From assembly GCA_944393305.1 (NCBI GenBank), contig CALXZS010000001.1, positions 1 to 27,414 of the forward strand: a stretch of 27,414 nt of DNA, read 5' to 3'. A program made the translations under genes and the position numbers. Source of the stretch: an uncultured Clostridia bacterium (GTDB lineage: Bacteria; Bacillota; Clostridia; TANB77; CAG-508). The notes under the pieces are model-generated. The model was not told where the DNA came from and searched no databases. It saw nothing but the letters and a program-made list of their open reading frames with translations. Position 1 is the stretch's first letter, and every line of letters begins with the position of its first letter. Shown here piece after piece: positions 13,642 through 21,690 of this stretch.

Positions 13642-13659
13642 TAAAAGGAGGATATACTA

Positions 13660-13959
13660 GTGAAGGATATTAAAATAGTTGCTTCAATGGTTAATGTTGA
13701 AAATAAGGAAAGAAATATCAATGGAAAACAAAACTATAAAATAGAAGGAAATCCAGATGTTGATAAAGTATTTTCAGAAGATGATGTTTTAGAAATAAAA
13801 GTATGGGATTCTAAAGAAAGACCAGCTGTTATATCAGATGAACAAAGTAAAAAAATTAGTGAAAATTTAATGAGAAGATATACTGAACATGCTTTAAATA
13901 TAAAACAACAAATAAAAAATGACCAAAGAAGAAAACTAAATGATAGTATTTCAAAATAA
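13660..13959 (+). CDS. Unknown 99-residue charged protein with GTG start
   Basis: It starts at GTG 13660, supported by AAAGGAGG about 8 nt upstream. The protein is highly charged. Its first half is beta-like (IKIVASMVNVENKERNINGKQNYKIEG). Its second half is a probable long helix (SDEQSKKISENLMRRYTEHALNIKQQIKNDQRRK, about 60-93) that could form a coiled coil. It has no cysteines, signal or membrane segment, and no family is recognised; it does not look like PcfB/DUF3801, which often precedes coupling proteins in conjugative elements. It lies 18 nt after the 170-residue gene and 21 nt before the VirD4-like gene, clearly the same transcript. Confidence 0.7.
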   Translation: MKDIKIVASMVNVENKERNINGKQNYKIEGNPDVDKVFSEDDVLEIKVWDSKERPAVISDEQSKKISENLMRRYTEHALNIKQQIKNDQRRKLNDSISK

Positions 13960-13980
13960 AACCAAAGAGAAGGGATAAAT

Positions 13981-16017
13981 ATGGAAAATAAATTTCAAGA
14001 ATTTATGAAAAAGAATTTAAAATATTTTATATTTGCGCTAGTATTATGGGTATTTGCAGAGATCGTTTTAATTGCGCCCATAGCGTATACTATAAGTGAG
14101 AGCTATGTTAATGGTAAATTTGATATAGCTCTTTTTATAGAGGATTTTATAACTAATATAGTATCTTTTAGTAGTATAACTAAAGTGTTTGCACATAATG
14201 TCATAGGAACATTTGGAACATGGACATTAGGTTTTTCTATAATTCTTGCAATTGCATTTGGAATAGGAGCATATAAAAGTAGAAAAAGATCAAAATACCA
14301 AGATATAGAACATGGCTCAAGTGATTGGTGTGAAGGTGGAGAACAATATAAAGTTTTAAGTAAAAATTCTGGAATCCTCCTAGCCGAAAACAATTATTTA
14401 CCATTAAATAAAGTAGGTAATATAAATGTTCTTATAGTCGGTGGTTCTGGTTCTGGTAAATCATCTAGTTTTACTAAACCTAATGCTCATCAAATGTTGG
14501 GCTCATATATTTTTACAGACCCTAAAGGTGAAATTTATGATGATACTGCGGGATTTTTAAAGAAAAATGGTTATGAAATAAAATTATTAAACCTAGTAAA
14601 TCCATTAAGTAGTGATAGTTATAATCCACTTCAACATATTCAAAGTGAAATAGATGTTGACGTTATAGCTAATACAATTGTAAAAGGTCAAAAATCTGAA
14701 GGTAGTGCATCAGACCCTTATTGGGACAATATGGCAGAAATATTACTAAAGGCATTAATATATTATTTAATAGCAGCTGCACCACCAGAAGAACAAAACT
14801 TAGCAAGCTGTGCAGAACTTGTTAGAGCAGCAAATAATAATGGAGGAAGTAACTTGCTTTCAGACTTAATGAGTAAACTTCCATATGACCATCCAGCAAG
14901 AATGAATTATAAATCTGTTGAAATAGCTTCAGATAAAACATATAGTTCAATACTTAGTACATTACAATCTAAATTAGGTAAATTTGACTCAAAAGATATA
15001 GCAGATGTTACATCAACAAATACAATAAACTTTGAAGAAATAGCATCTAAGAAAACAGCATTATATGTTGTATCATCAGACACACATGCAGCATATGATT
15101 TCTTGCTTACAATATTCTTCTCACAAATGATACAACAATTATATGATTTCGCAGATAAAAACGGTGGTAGTTTACCAATAAAAACCTTCTTTATATTAGA
15201 CGAGTTCGCAAACATTGGTCAAATACCAGATTTTGATAAAAAAATATCTACAAGTAGAAGTAGAGGAATTTCATTTAGTGTTATTCTTCAGAACTTAGAC
15301 CAATTAAAAGCTATATATGAAAAATCATATGAAACAATTATAGGTAACTGTGATACCCACGTTTTCTTGGGAAGTAACTCATTTGCAACAGTTGAATACT
15401 TTTCAAAAGAATTAGGAGAAAAAACAATTACGCATAATAGTAAATCAACTAATAGAAATAATGCTGGTATTAGAAGCGGATTTAGTGAATCTGACCAGAT
15501 TATGGCAAGAGCATTAATGACACCTGATGAATTAAGAAGAATGGACAACAATGAGTGTATCATATTTGAAAAAGGACTAAAACCAATTAGAGCAAAGAAA
15601 TTTTGGTACTACAAAACTAATATGATTAAAGATTTTCAAGCTTTTCAAATAAACCATAATGATTACGATTGTGGAGAAAGAGGAAATTGGAGAAAATTCA
15701 ATCCATATGACCCATACTCTGGAAGTAAAAACGAAGAGCAAAGTAAAGAGAGTGTATCAATTGGTTCACTAGATGATTTGTTTGAAGATACAGACGATGA
15801 TATACAAATTACTGATTCTAATAAGGCAGATAGTTTAAATGTAAATAACCAGAATGCAAATAATACAAACGAAATTGAAAATATATTACCAGGATTTAAT
15901 AATGAAGAAGCTAAACGAATGCAAGATACATCAGATGATGAAATAGACATAGAAAAAGAATTAGAAGCAAAGTTTGATGAATTATTTGGTCCAATAAATA
16001 ATAATAATAATGATTAA
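13981..16017 (+). CDS. VirD4/TraG-type coupling ATPase (type IV secretion coupling protein family)
   Basis: This 678-residue membrane ATPase belongs to the family that hands DNA or protein substrates to type IV secretion channels. Two N-terminal membrane helices lie at about 14-38 and 74-97. The P-loop GGSGSGKS is at 154-161, followed by TKPN and FTDPKGEIYDDTAGFLKKNGYEI, the pattern of the Firmicute VirD4-like (CD1115-type) group. YWDNMAEILLKALIYYL and the Walker B FILDEFANIGQIPDFD (Asp407-Glu408) follow, then the arginine/Gln motifs STSRSRGISFSVILQNLDQL. The last 100 residues form an acidic, Asn-rich tail ending in a run of Asn, presumably disordered and possibly a substrate or partner contact. 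SD AAGGG precedes the ATG. No relaxase, VirB4-type ATPase or channel gene is adjacent, so its role is not obvious. Confidence 0.88.
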   Translation: MENKFQEFMKKNLKYFIFALVLWVFAEIVLIAPIAYTISESYVNGKFDIALFIEDFITNIVSFSSITKVFAHNVIGTFGTWTLGFSIILAIAFGIGAYKSRKRSKYQDIEHGSSDWCEGGEQYKVLSKNSGILLAENNYLPLNKVGNINVLIVGGSGSGKSSSFTKPNAHQMLGSYIFTDPKGEIYDDTAGFLKKNGYEIKLLNLVNPLSSDSYNPLQHIQSEIDVDVIANTIVKGQKSEGSASDPYWDNMAEILLKALIYYLIAAAPPEEQNLASCAELVRAANNNGGSNLLSDLMSKLPYDHPARMNYKSVEIASDKTYSSILSTLQSKLGKFDSKDIADVTSTNTINFEEIASKKTALYVVSSDTHAAYDFLLTIFFSQMIQQLYDFADKNGGSLPIKTFFILDEFANIGQIPDFDKKISTSRSRGISFSVILQNLDQLKAIYEKSYETIIGNCDTHVFLGSNSFATVEYFSKELGEKTITHNSKSTNRNNAGIRSGFSESDQIMARALMTPDELRRMDNNECIIFEKGLKPIRAKKFWYYKTNMIKDFQAFQINHNDYDCGERGNWRKFNPYDPYSGSKNEEQSKESVSIGSLDDLFEDTDDDIQITDSNKADSLNVNNQNANNTNEIENILPGFNNEEAKRMQDTSDDEIDIEKELEAKFDELFGPINNNNND

Positions 16018-16058
16018 AAAAAGCTGTTTTTGGGGACACCTCCCAAAAACAGCTTTTT
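16018..16058 (+). terminator. Strong Rho-independent terminator of the coupling-ATPase operon
   Basis: AAAAAGCTGTTTTTGGG (16018-16034) pairs fully with CCCAAAAACAGCTTTTT (16042-16058) around a 7-nt loop. It starts right after the stop codon and is A-rich on the left and T-rich on the right, so it could work in both directions. Confidence 0.9.
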
Positions 16059-16095
16059 GCTACAATTTATAATTGAGCTATACTATAACATTTGG

Positions 16096-16265
16096 TTACA
16101 GTTCAACAATACATATTAAAATAGCAATATACATTCTTCCACATTTCACGGCGCAGGTCGCCTTCGCTCCAGCTTGCACGTTGCACTCCGCTTTGCAAGC
16201 TTCGTTCACTGAAATGTTTTAGAATGTATATTGCTGTTTCTATAATAAACTCTACTGAACTGTAA
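16096..16265. repeat. Palindromic intergenic element C with GC-rich core
   Basis: The ends TTACAGTTCA (16096-16105) and TGAACTGTAA (16256-16265) are exact complements. Inner arms AGCAATATACATTCT (16123-16137) and ACATTTCA (16141-16148) pair exactly with 16221-16235 and 16210-16217. The 61-nt core (16149-16209) is GC-rich and holds its own stem AGCTTGCA/TGCAAGCT (16171-16178, 16194-16201). The minus-strand core AGCGGAGTGCAACGTGCAAG matches element B closely. It fills most of the 331-nt gap between the coupling-ATPase terminator and the fatty-acid operon promoter; nothing else was seen there. Confidence 0.75.
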
Positions 16266-16295
16266 CACATCCTATTAGACTGCTTAGTCATATTA

Positions 16296-16324
16296 TTGAA
16301 TTTATTTAAGAAAATTATTATAAT
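16296..16324 (+). promoter_or_regulatory. Promoter of the fatty-acid biosynthesis operon
   Basis: TTGAAT (16296-16301), a 17-bp spacer and a perfect TATAAT (16319-16324). The predicted start near 16331 gives a very short leader before the birA SD. No FapR-like or FabT-like palindrome was recognised around it. Confidence 0.7.
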
Positions 16325-16348
16325 ATTATATGCATATAAAGGAGAAAA

Positions 16349-16942
16349 ATGGATTTAAAGAAAATACAAAATCAGTTGAATCAATATAAAATAAAACACT
16401 TTAAAGAAATAAATTCAACACATAAATATGTAAAAGAAAATTATAAAAATCTAAAAGATAGAACAGTTATATTAGCAGATATGCAATCAAATGGAATCGG
16501 AACTCATGGAAGAGTGTGGTATACAGGAAGAGAAAATAATATTGCAATGAGTATATTAATCAAACCTAATTGCAATATAGAAAATCTAAAAAATATAACA
16601 ACTAAAATAGCAAGCTCCATACAAAAAGCAATAAATGAAATGTATAATATAAATTTAGAAATAAAATTTCCAAATGATTTATTATTAAATAGTAAAAAAA
16701 TTTGTGGAGTTTTAACTGAAATAAATACAATTTCTGAAAAAGTAAATTATCTTATCATAAGTATAGGTTTTAATGTAAATGAAACACATTTTGATGAAGA
16801 AACTGCAAATATAGCGACATCATTAAAAAAAGAGTATAACAAAAATTATAGTAGGGAAGATATTATCATAAAAATTATAGAAAATATTGAAAATGAAATT
16901 TTAATTAATTTGACCAGTCAGAACAATGAAAACTTTTACTAA
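16349..16942 (+). CDS. birA: Biotin--[acetyl-CoA-carboxylase] ligase, catalytic domain only
   Basis: The enzyme activates biotin with ATP and attaches it to the lysine of AccB, whose gene lies in the same operon. The protein has 197 residues. It lacks the N-terminal helix-turn-helix of repressor-type BirA, and the C-terminal SH3-like part is shortened. Catalytic motifs are visible but slightly diverged: NSTHKYVKE, then SNGIGTHGRVW (usual GRGRxGRxW), KFPNDLLL (usual KWPND), KKICGVLTE and the ISIGFNVN strand. The SD AAAGGAG is 6 nt before the ATG. As first gene it is well placed to match biotinylation to carboxylase synthesis. It cannot act as a DNA-binding regulator without the missing domain. 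Confidence 0.85.
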   Translation: MDLKKIQNQLNQYKIKHFKEINSTHKYVKENYKNLKDRTVILADMQSNGIGTHGRVWYTGRENNIAMSILIKPNCNIENLKNITTKIASSIQKAINEMYNINLEIKFPNDLLLNSKKICGVLTEINTISEKVNYLIISIGFNVNETHFDEETANIATSLKKEYNKNYSREDIIIKIIENIENEILINLTSQNNENFY

Positions 16943-16969
16943 AATTAATAAAATATACTAGAGGTAAAA

Positions 16970-17884
16970 ATGGAAAATATACAAATAATTGGAAGAGGAA
17001 AATACATACCAAAAACTGAAATAAATAATAAATTTTTAGCAAATAAGTTTGACTGTGATGAAGAAAGAATACTAGAGCTTTCAGGTATAGAGAAGAGATT
17101 TTTTGCACAAGAAGAAACAATGGAAGAAATGGCATATGAAGCAAGCTTAAATGCTATAAAAAATGCAAATTTAAATAAAGAAAATATAGATATGATTATT
17201 GTAGCTACAACATCAGCTACAAAAATAATGCCAGGCATATCTTTTTTCTTGCAAAAAATGTTAGATATAAAAAATTGTATGTGTTTAGATATTTTAGGTG
17301 GATGTAGTGGATATATAAATGCTTTTGATATAGCTAGAAATTATATAGTATTAAATAAAGTAAATACAGCTTTAATAGTTGGAGTGGAAAGTTTATCTAA
17401 AATTATAGATGATAAAGATTTCTCAACAGCAATACTTTTAGGAGATGGGGCAGGAGCAACTATTATATCTAAAACAAATGAAAAAAAGATATATACTTCA
17501 AATATTAGAAGTCAAGGGCAAGGTTCAGATTTACTTACTTATGAATATGGCAGTAAATTAAATATGCAAGGAAAGAAAATATATAAATACGCAGTAAAAG
17601 AAGTTACAGAAATAATAAAAGAAACTTTAAAAAAAGCAGAATTAGATATAAGTGATATAACTACGGTAGTTTTACATCAATCTAATCAAAGAATAATGGA
17701 CGCAATATCTGCAAGATTAGACTGTAAAAATAAATTTTATACAAATATAAAAGAAGTAGGAAATACATTTTGTGCAAGCATACCAATTGCATTATCAGAA
17801 ATAAATTTACAAAAAGGCGAAAAAATAATGTTAGTTGGTTATGGTGGAGGACTAAATTCAGGATGTATAATACTAGAATATTAA
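16970..17884 (+). CDS. fabH: 3-oxoacyl-ACP synthase III FabH
   Basis: FabH starts fatty-acid synthesis by condensing an acyl-CoA with malonyl-ACP. The protein has 304 residues, a little shorter than the usual 310-330. The catalytic triad is complete: Cys112 in GGCSGY, His236 in LHQSNQRIM and Asn265 in VGNTFCASIPIAL (usually GNTSAASIP). The family end VGYGGGLNSGCIILEY is present. The SD TAGAGG is 6 nt before the ATG. It lies 27 nt after birA and the fabD SD begins just after its stop. The acpP gene that often separates fabH from fabD in Firmicutes is missing here. Acyl-CoA specificity (straight or branched) cannot be read from this sequence. Confidence 0.93.
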   Translation: MENIQIIGRGKYIPKTEINNKFLANKFDCDEERILELSGIEKRFFAQEETMEEMAYEASLNAIKNANLNKENIDMIIVATTSATKIMPGISFFLQKMLDIKNCMCLDILGGCSGYINAFDIARNYIVLNKVNTALIVGVESLSKIIDDKDFSTAILLGDGAGATIISKTNEKKIYTSNIRSQGQGSDLLTYEYGSKLNMQGKKIYKYAVKEVTEIIKETLKKAELDISDITTVVLHQSNQRIMDAISARLDCKNKFYTNIKEVGNTFCASIPIALSEINLQKGEKIMLVGYGGGLNSGCIILEY

Positions 17885-17896
17885 ATGGAGGAATAT

Positions 17897-18832
17897 ATGA
17901 AAAACGTTTTTTTATTTCCTGGGCAAGGAAGCCAATTTCAAGGAATGGGCAAAGATTTTTATGATAATTATAAAGAGGCAAGAGAAGTATTTGATTTAGC
18001 AAATAAAGTTACAGAAATGAATATAAAAGAACTTTGTTTCGAAGCACCAGATGAAGAATTAAAGAAAACTCAAAATGCACAATTATGTATTGCTACAATG
18101 TCATTAGCTGTTTTAGAAATACTAAACAAAAATGAAATAAAAGCAGAATATACAGCAGGATTGAGTTTAGGTGAATATGTAGCACTTGTGTATGGTGGAT
18201 TTTTAAGTATGAAAGACTGTTTTAAACTTTTAAAAATGAGAGGATATTTCATGGAAAACTTAATTCCAGATGAAGAATATTCAATGTCAGCAATAATAGG
18301 TCTTAATTCAAAAGAAATAGAAGAAGTATGTGAGAATATTAGAAAAAAAGGAAAATTTGTAGTTCCAGCAAATTATAATTATTCTGGTCAAACAGTTATT
18401 TCAGGAAATAAAGAAGCAGTTTTAGAGGCAATGAAAGAACTAAAAGAAAAAGGAGCAAAAAGAGCTATTGAACTTAATACATCAGGACCATTCCATACAG
18501 AAAAATTAGAAGAAGCAAGTAAGGAATACGAAAAAGAGCTAAAGAAAATAACTTTTGGAAAAGGTAATGGAGTAAAAGTTATAAAAAATATAGATGGTAA
18601 GTTATACACAGAAAGTGATAATTTTGTGGATATTTTATCTAAACATATTATAAGCCCAGTAAGATTTGATAAAGCATTAGAAATATTTAGAGAAAACAAT
18701 GTTGACAATTTTATAGAAATAGGACCGGGAAAATCAATGACTGGCTTTGTAAAAAAAGAAATAAAAGAAGCTAAATGTTATTCTATTGATAATATAGAAA
18801 AATTAAATGAATGTTTAGGAGGTTTAAAATGA
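17897..18832 (+). CDS. fabD: Malonyl-CoA:ACP transacylase FabD
   Basis: FabD moves malonyl groups from CoA to the acyl carrier protein. This 311-residue protein has the N-terminal GQGSQ (9-13), the nucleophile Ser90 in GLSLGEY (usual GHSLGE, so His is replaced by Leu before Ser) and the catalytic His200 in SGPFHT. The ending FIEIGPGKSMTGFVKK is typical. The first in-frame ATG at 17885 lies on the ribosome binding site itself (ATGGAGG), so the ATG at 17897, giving MKNVFLFPGQGSQ, is the likely start. The stop overlaps the fabG start by 4 nt (ATGA), indicating translational coupling. Confidence 0.94.
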   Translation: MKNVFLFPGQGSQFQGMGKDFYDNYKEAREVFDLANKVTEMNIKELCFEAPDEELKKTQNAQLCIATMSLAVLEILNKNEIKAEYTAGLSLGEYVALVYGGFLSMKDCFKLLKMRGYFMENLIPDEEYSMSAIIGLNSKEIEEVCENIRKKGKFVVPANYNYSGQTVISGNKEAVLEAMKELKEKGAKRAIELNTSGPFHTEKLEEASKEYEKELKKITFGKGNGVKVIKNIDGKLYTESDNFVDILSKHIISPVRFDKALEIFRENNVDNFIEIGPGKSMTGFVKKEIKEAKCYSIDNIEKLNECLGGLK

Positions 18833-19566
18833 GTGAAAGAAAAGTAGCAATGATAACTGGTGGCACAAGAGGCATAGGAAAAGCAATTGCTAAAATATTT
18901 TCAGATAATGGATATGATTTAATAATAAATTATGTTTCAGATAAAACAGATTTAACAAAATTAGAAAATGACTTAAAAAATAACAATGAAATTTTATTTG
19001 TAAGAGCAAATGTCGGAGAACTTAATTCAGTAGAAGAAGCTGTAAAAAAAGCAATCGAAAAATTTGGAAAAATAGATGTTTTAGTAAACAATGCCGGAAT
19101 TACAAGAGATAATTTAATAATGAGAATGAAAGAAGAAGAATTTGACGAAGTTATTAACACAAACTTAAAAGGAACATTTAATGTAACAAAAAGTGTTGTT
19201 CCATATATGATGAAAAAAAGAGAAGGAAGAATAGTAAATATATCTTCAGTTGTTGGTGTTAGTGGAAATGCAGGACAATGTAACTATGCAGCTTCAAAAG
19301 CAGGAATAATTGGATTTACAAAAAGCATAGCTAAAGAACTTGCAAGTAGAAATATATTAGCAAATGCAGTAGCACCTGGCTTTATAGATACAGATATGAC
19401 AGAATGTTTAAATGATAAAGTAAAAGAAAGCATTAATAATCAAATACCATTAAAAAGAATGGGAACACCAGAAGAAATAGCAAAAGCAGTATATTTCTTA
19501 GCTTCAAGTGATAATACATATATTACAGGTCAAGTATTAAATATAGATGGAGGAATGTTAATATAA
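18829..19566 (+). CDS. fabG: 3-oxoacyl-ACP reductase FabG
   Basis: FabG reduces 3-oxoacyl-ACP with NADPH in each elongation round. This 245-residue short-chain dehydrogenase has the cofactor motif TGGTRGIG (10-17), NNAG, the catalytic Ser140 (NISSVVG), Tyr153 and Lys157 (YAASK), then PGFIDTDMT and the C-terminal GQVLNIDGGM. The ATG at 18829 has TTAGGAGG upstream and overlaps the fabD stop. An in-frame upstream ATG at 18811 would place the start in fabD without an SD. Its own stop overlaps the fabF start (TAATG). Confidence 0.95.
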   Translation: MSERKVAMITGGTRGIGKAIAKIFSDNGYDLIINYVSDKTDLTKLENDLKNNNEILFVRANVGELNSVEEAVKKAIEKFGKIDVLVNNAGITRDNLIMRMKEEEFDEVINTNLKGTFNVTKSVVPYMMKKREGRIVNISSVVGVSGNAGQCNYAASKAGIIGFTKSIAKELASRNILANAVAPGFIDTDMTECLNDKVKESINNQIPLKRMGTPEEIAKAVYFLASSDNTYITGQVLNIDGGMLI

Positions 19567-20801
19567 TGGAAAGAAGAGTAGTTGTAACAGGTTTAGGAGC
19601 CATCACTCCTATTGGAAATAATGTGGAAGATTACTGGAATGGTTTGAAAGAAGGAAAATGTGGTATAGATACAATTACTGCATTTGATATATCAGACTTT
19701 AAGGTTAAATTAGCAGCAGAAGTAAAAAATTATAATGCAGAAGAATATTTAGACAAAAGGTCAGCTAAAAGATTAGATAGATTTGCTCAATTTGCAATAA
19801 TCGCTGCTAGAGAGGCTATGAAAGACAGTGGAATTACAAAAGAAAATACAGATATGGATAGAGTAGGAACTTTTATTGGATCTGGTATGGGAGGATTGGA
19901 AACCATTGAAAAAGAAAGTGAAGTTTGTTGTACAAAAGGATATGATAGAATATCTCCAATGTATATTCCAATGGTAATTTCAAATATGGCAGCAGGAAAT
20001 GTAGCAATTGATTTAGGTTTAAGAGGAGAATCTTTTTCAATAGCAACAGCATGTGCAAGTGCTACACATTCAATAGGAGAAGCTTATAGAGCAATAAAAC
20101 ATGGTTACCAAGATGTTGTATTCACTGGTGGAACAGAAGCGGCTATTAGTAAGACAGGAATATCAGGATTTACTAATATAAAAGCTTTAAGCCAGGCAGA
20201 AGATAAAAATAGAGCTAGTATTCCTTTTGATAAAGAAAGAAATGGATTTGTAATGGGCGAAGGAGCAGGAGTAATAGTGCTTGAAGAATTGGAACATGCC
20301 AAAAAAAGAGGTGCTAAAATATATGCAGAAATTTGTGGATATGGAGCTTCGTCAGATGCATATCATATAACTTCACCAGCACCAGATGGAGAAGGTGGAG
20401 CGAGAGCAATGATTAGTGCAATAAAAGATGCAAATATAAATGCAAGTGAAATAGATTATATAAATGCACATGGAACATCTACACACTTAAATGATTCTTG
20501 CGAAACTAAAGCTATAAAAACAGCTTTAAAAGATAATGCTAAAAATGTTATGGTAAGTTCAACAAAAGGAAATACAGGACATTTATTAGGAGCAGCAGGT
20601 GCAGTTGAAGCAATTGCATGTATTAAAGCAATAGAAGATAACTTTGTACCACCTACAATAAATTACAAAGTGCCAGATGAAGAATGTGATTTAGACATTG
20701 TGCCAAATGAAGGTAGAAATATAAAAATAAACTATGCTATGTCAAATTCATTAGGTTTCGGTGGACACAATAGTACAATTATATTTAAAAGATATGAATA
20801 G
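19566..20801 (+). CDS. fabF: 3-oxoacyl-ACP synthase II FabF
   Basis: FabF is the elongating condensing enzyme, joining malonyl-ACP to a growing acyl-ACP. The protein has 411 residues, full length. It begins RRVVVTGLGAITPIGN. The catalytic Cys163 is in ATACASATHS, His302 in NAHGTSTHLND and His339 in KGNTGHLLGAAGAVE, followed by the gatekeeping end SNSLGFGGHNS. It is of FabF rather than FabB type judging by length and the SNSFGFGGHN-like ending. The start overlaps the last base of fabG; the SD GGAGG lies further upstream within fabG, consistent with coupling. Confidence 0.96.
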   Translation: MERRVVVTGLGAITPIGNNVEDYWNGLKEGKCGIDTITAFDISDFKVKLAAEVKNYNAEEYLDKRSAKRLDRFAQFAIIAAREAMKDSGITKENTDMDRVGTFIGSGMGGLETIEKESEVCCTKGYDRISPMYIPMVISNMAAGNVAIDLGLRGESFSIATACASATHSIGEAYRAIKHGYQDVVFTGGTEAAISKTGISGFTNIKALSQAEDKNRASIPFDKERNGFVMGEGAGVIVLEELEHAKKRGAKIYAEICGYGASSDAYHITSPAPDGEGGARAMISAIKDANINASEIDYINAHGTSTHLNDSCETKAIKTALKDNAKNVMVSSTKGNTGHLLGAAGAVEAIACIKAIEDNFVPPTINYKVPDEECDLDIVPNEGRNIKINYAMSNSLGFGGHNSTIIFKRYE

Positions 20802-20810
20802 GAGATAAGT

Positions 20811-21248
20811 ATGGAATATAAAGATATAAAAGAAATTATAAAAGATATGGGAGAATCAAAAATAGATGAATTAAAAATAGAATTCCCAGATGGTACTAAA
20901 ATTAGTATGAAGAAAAATGAAGTAAATACAAATGTAGTATCAATACAAAATAATGAAGAAGTAAAAAAAGAAATTACTTCAGTAGAAACTACTAAAGAAC
21001 CAGTTAGAGAAAATTATAAAGAAATAAAATCTCCAATGGTTGGAACTTTTTATAGTAAATCATCTCCAACAGCTAAACCTTTTGTAAAAGTAGGAGACAA
21101 GGTAAGAAAAGGAGATGTAGTTTGTATAGTTGAAGCAATGAAACTTATGAATGAAATAGAAAGTGAATTCGACGGAGAAATAGTAGAAATATGCAAAAAT
21201 GATGAAGATATGTGTGAATATGGAGATTGCTTATTCAAGATAAAATAG
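20811..21248 (+). CDS. accB: Biotin carboxyl carrier protein AccB
   Basis: AccB carries the biotin that shuttles CO2 between AccC and AccAD. The protein has 145 residues. The N-terminal 35 residues (helical start, then ELKIEFPDGTKISMKK) match the family. An acidic/Thr-rich linker runs to about 70, and the biotinyl domain follows with IKSPMVGTFY (72-81) and the biotinylation motif EAMKLMNE, target Lys111. Its closing segments GEIVEIC and YGDCLFKIK are standard. SD GGAGAT is upstream of the ATG, 10 nt after fabF. The ligase that modifies Lys111 is encoded by the first gene of the same operon. Confidence 0.95.
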   Translation: MEYKDIKEIIKDMGESKIDELKIEFPDGTKISMKKNEVNTNVVSIQNNEEVKKEITSVETTKEPVRENYKEIKSPMVGTFYSKSSPTAKPFVKVGDKVRKGDVVCIVEAMKLMNEIESEFDGEIVEICKNDEDMCEYGDCLFKIK

Positions 21249-21257
21249 GAGGATATA

Positions 21258-21680
21258 ATGTTAGATATTAATGGAATTATGGAAATAATACCTCAAAGAG
21301 CGCCATTTCTTATGATAGACAAAGTAGAAGAATATGTACCAGGAGAAAGTGCAGTAGCATATAAAAATGTATGTATAAATGAACCACATTTTGCTGGACA
21401 TTTTCCAGGAAATCCAATAATGCCAGGTGTATTAATTGTTGAGGCATTAGCTCAAACTGGTGCAGTGGCAATATTATCTAAAGAAGAAAATAAAGGAAAA
21501 AATGCACTTTTTGGTGGAATAGATAAACTAAGATTTAAAAAACAAGTAAAACCTGGAGATACACTTAAATTAGAGGTTAAAATAATAAAACAAAAAGGTC
21601 CAATAGGTATTGGAGAAGCAGTTGCAACTGTTGATGGAAAAGTAGCATGTAAGGGAGAACTTACATTTGCAATAGTATAG
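21258..21680 (+). CDS. fabZ: 3-hydroxyacyl-ACP dehydratase FabZ
   Basis: FabZ removes water from 3-hydroxyacyl-ACP to give trans-2-enoyl-ACP. This 140-residue hot-dog-fold protein has the N-terminal IMEIIPQRAPFLMIDKV and the catalytic segment PHFAGHFPGNPIMPGVLIVEALAQ, with His48 and Glu62 as the catalytic pair. The strand GIDKLRFKKQVKPGDTLKLEV follows. SD AGGAGG is 6 nt before the ATG, 9 nt after accB. No fabA or fabM is present in the window, so how unsaturated fatty acids are made, if at all, is not shown here. Confidence 0.96.
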   Translation: MLDINGIMEIIPQRAPFLMIDKVEEYVPGESAVAYKNVCINEPHFAGHFPGNPIMPGVLIVEALAQTGAVAILSKEENKGKNALFGGIDKLRFKKQVKPGDTLKLEVKIIKQKGPIGIGEAVATVDGKVACKGELTFAIV

Positions 21681-21690
21681 GAGGAAAGTT

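Noticed and set aside
13981..16017. Part of an integrated conjugative element
   Set aside because: No integrase, relaxase, VirB4-like gene or att-like direct repeats were seen on either side; flanking genes are housekeeping.
16296..16348. A FapR or FabT operator at the fatty-acid promoter
   Set aside because: No palindrome resembling either consensus was found between the -35 box and birA.
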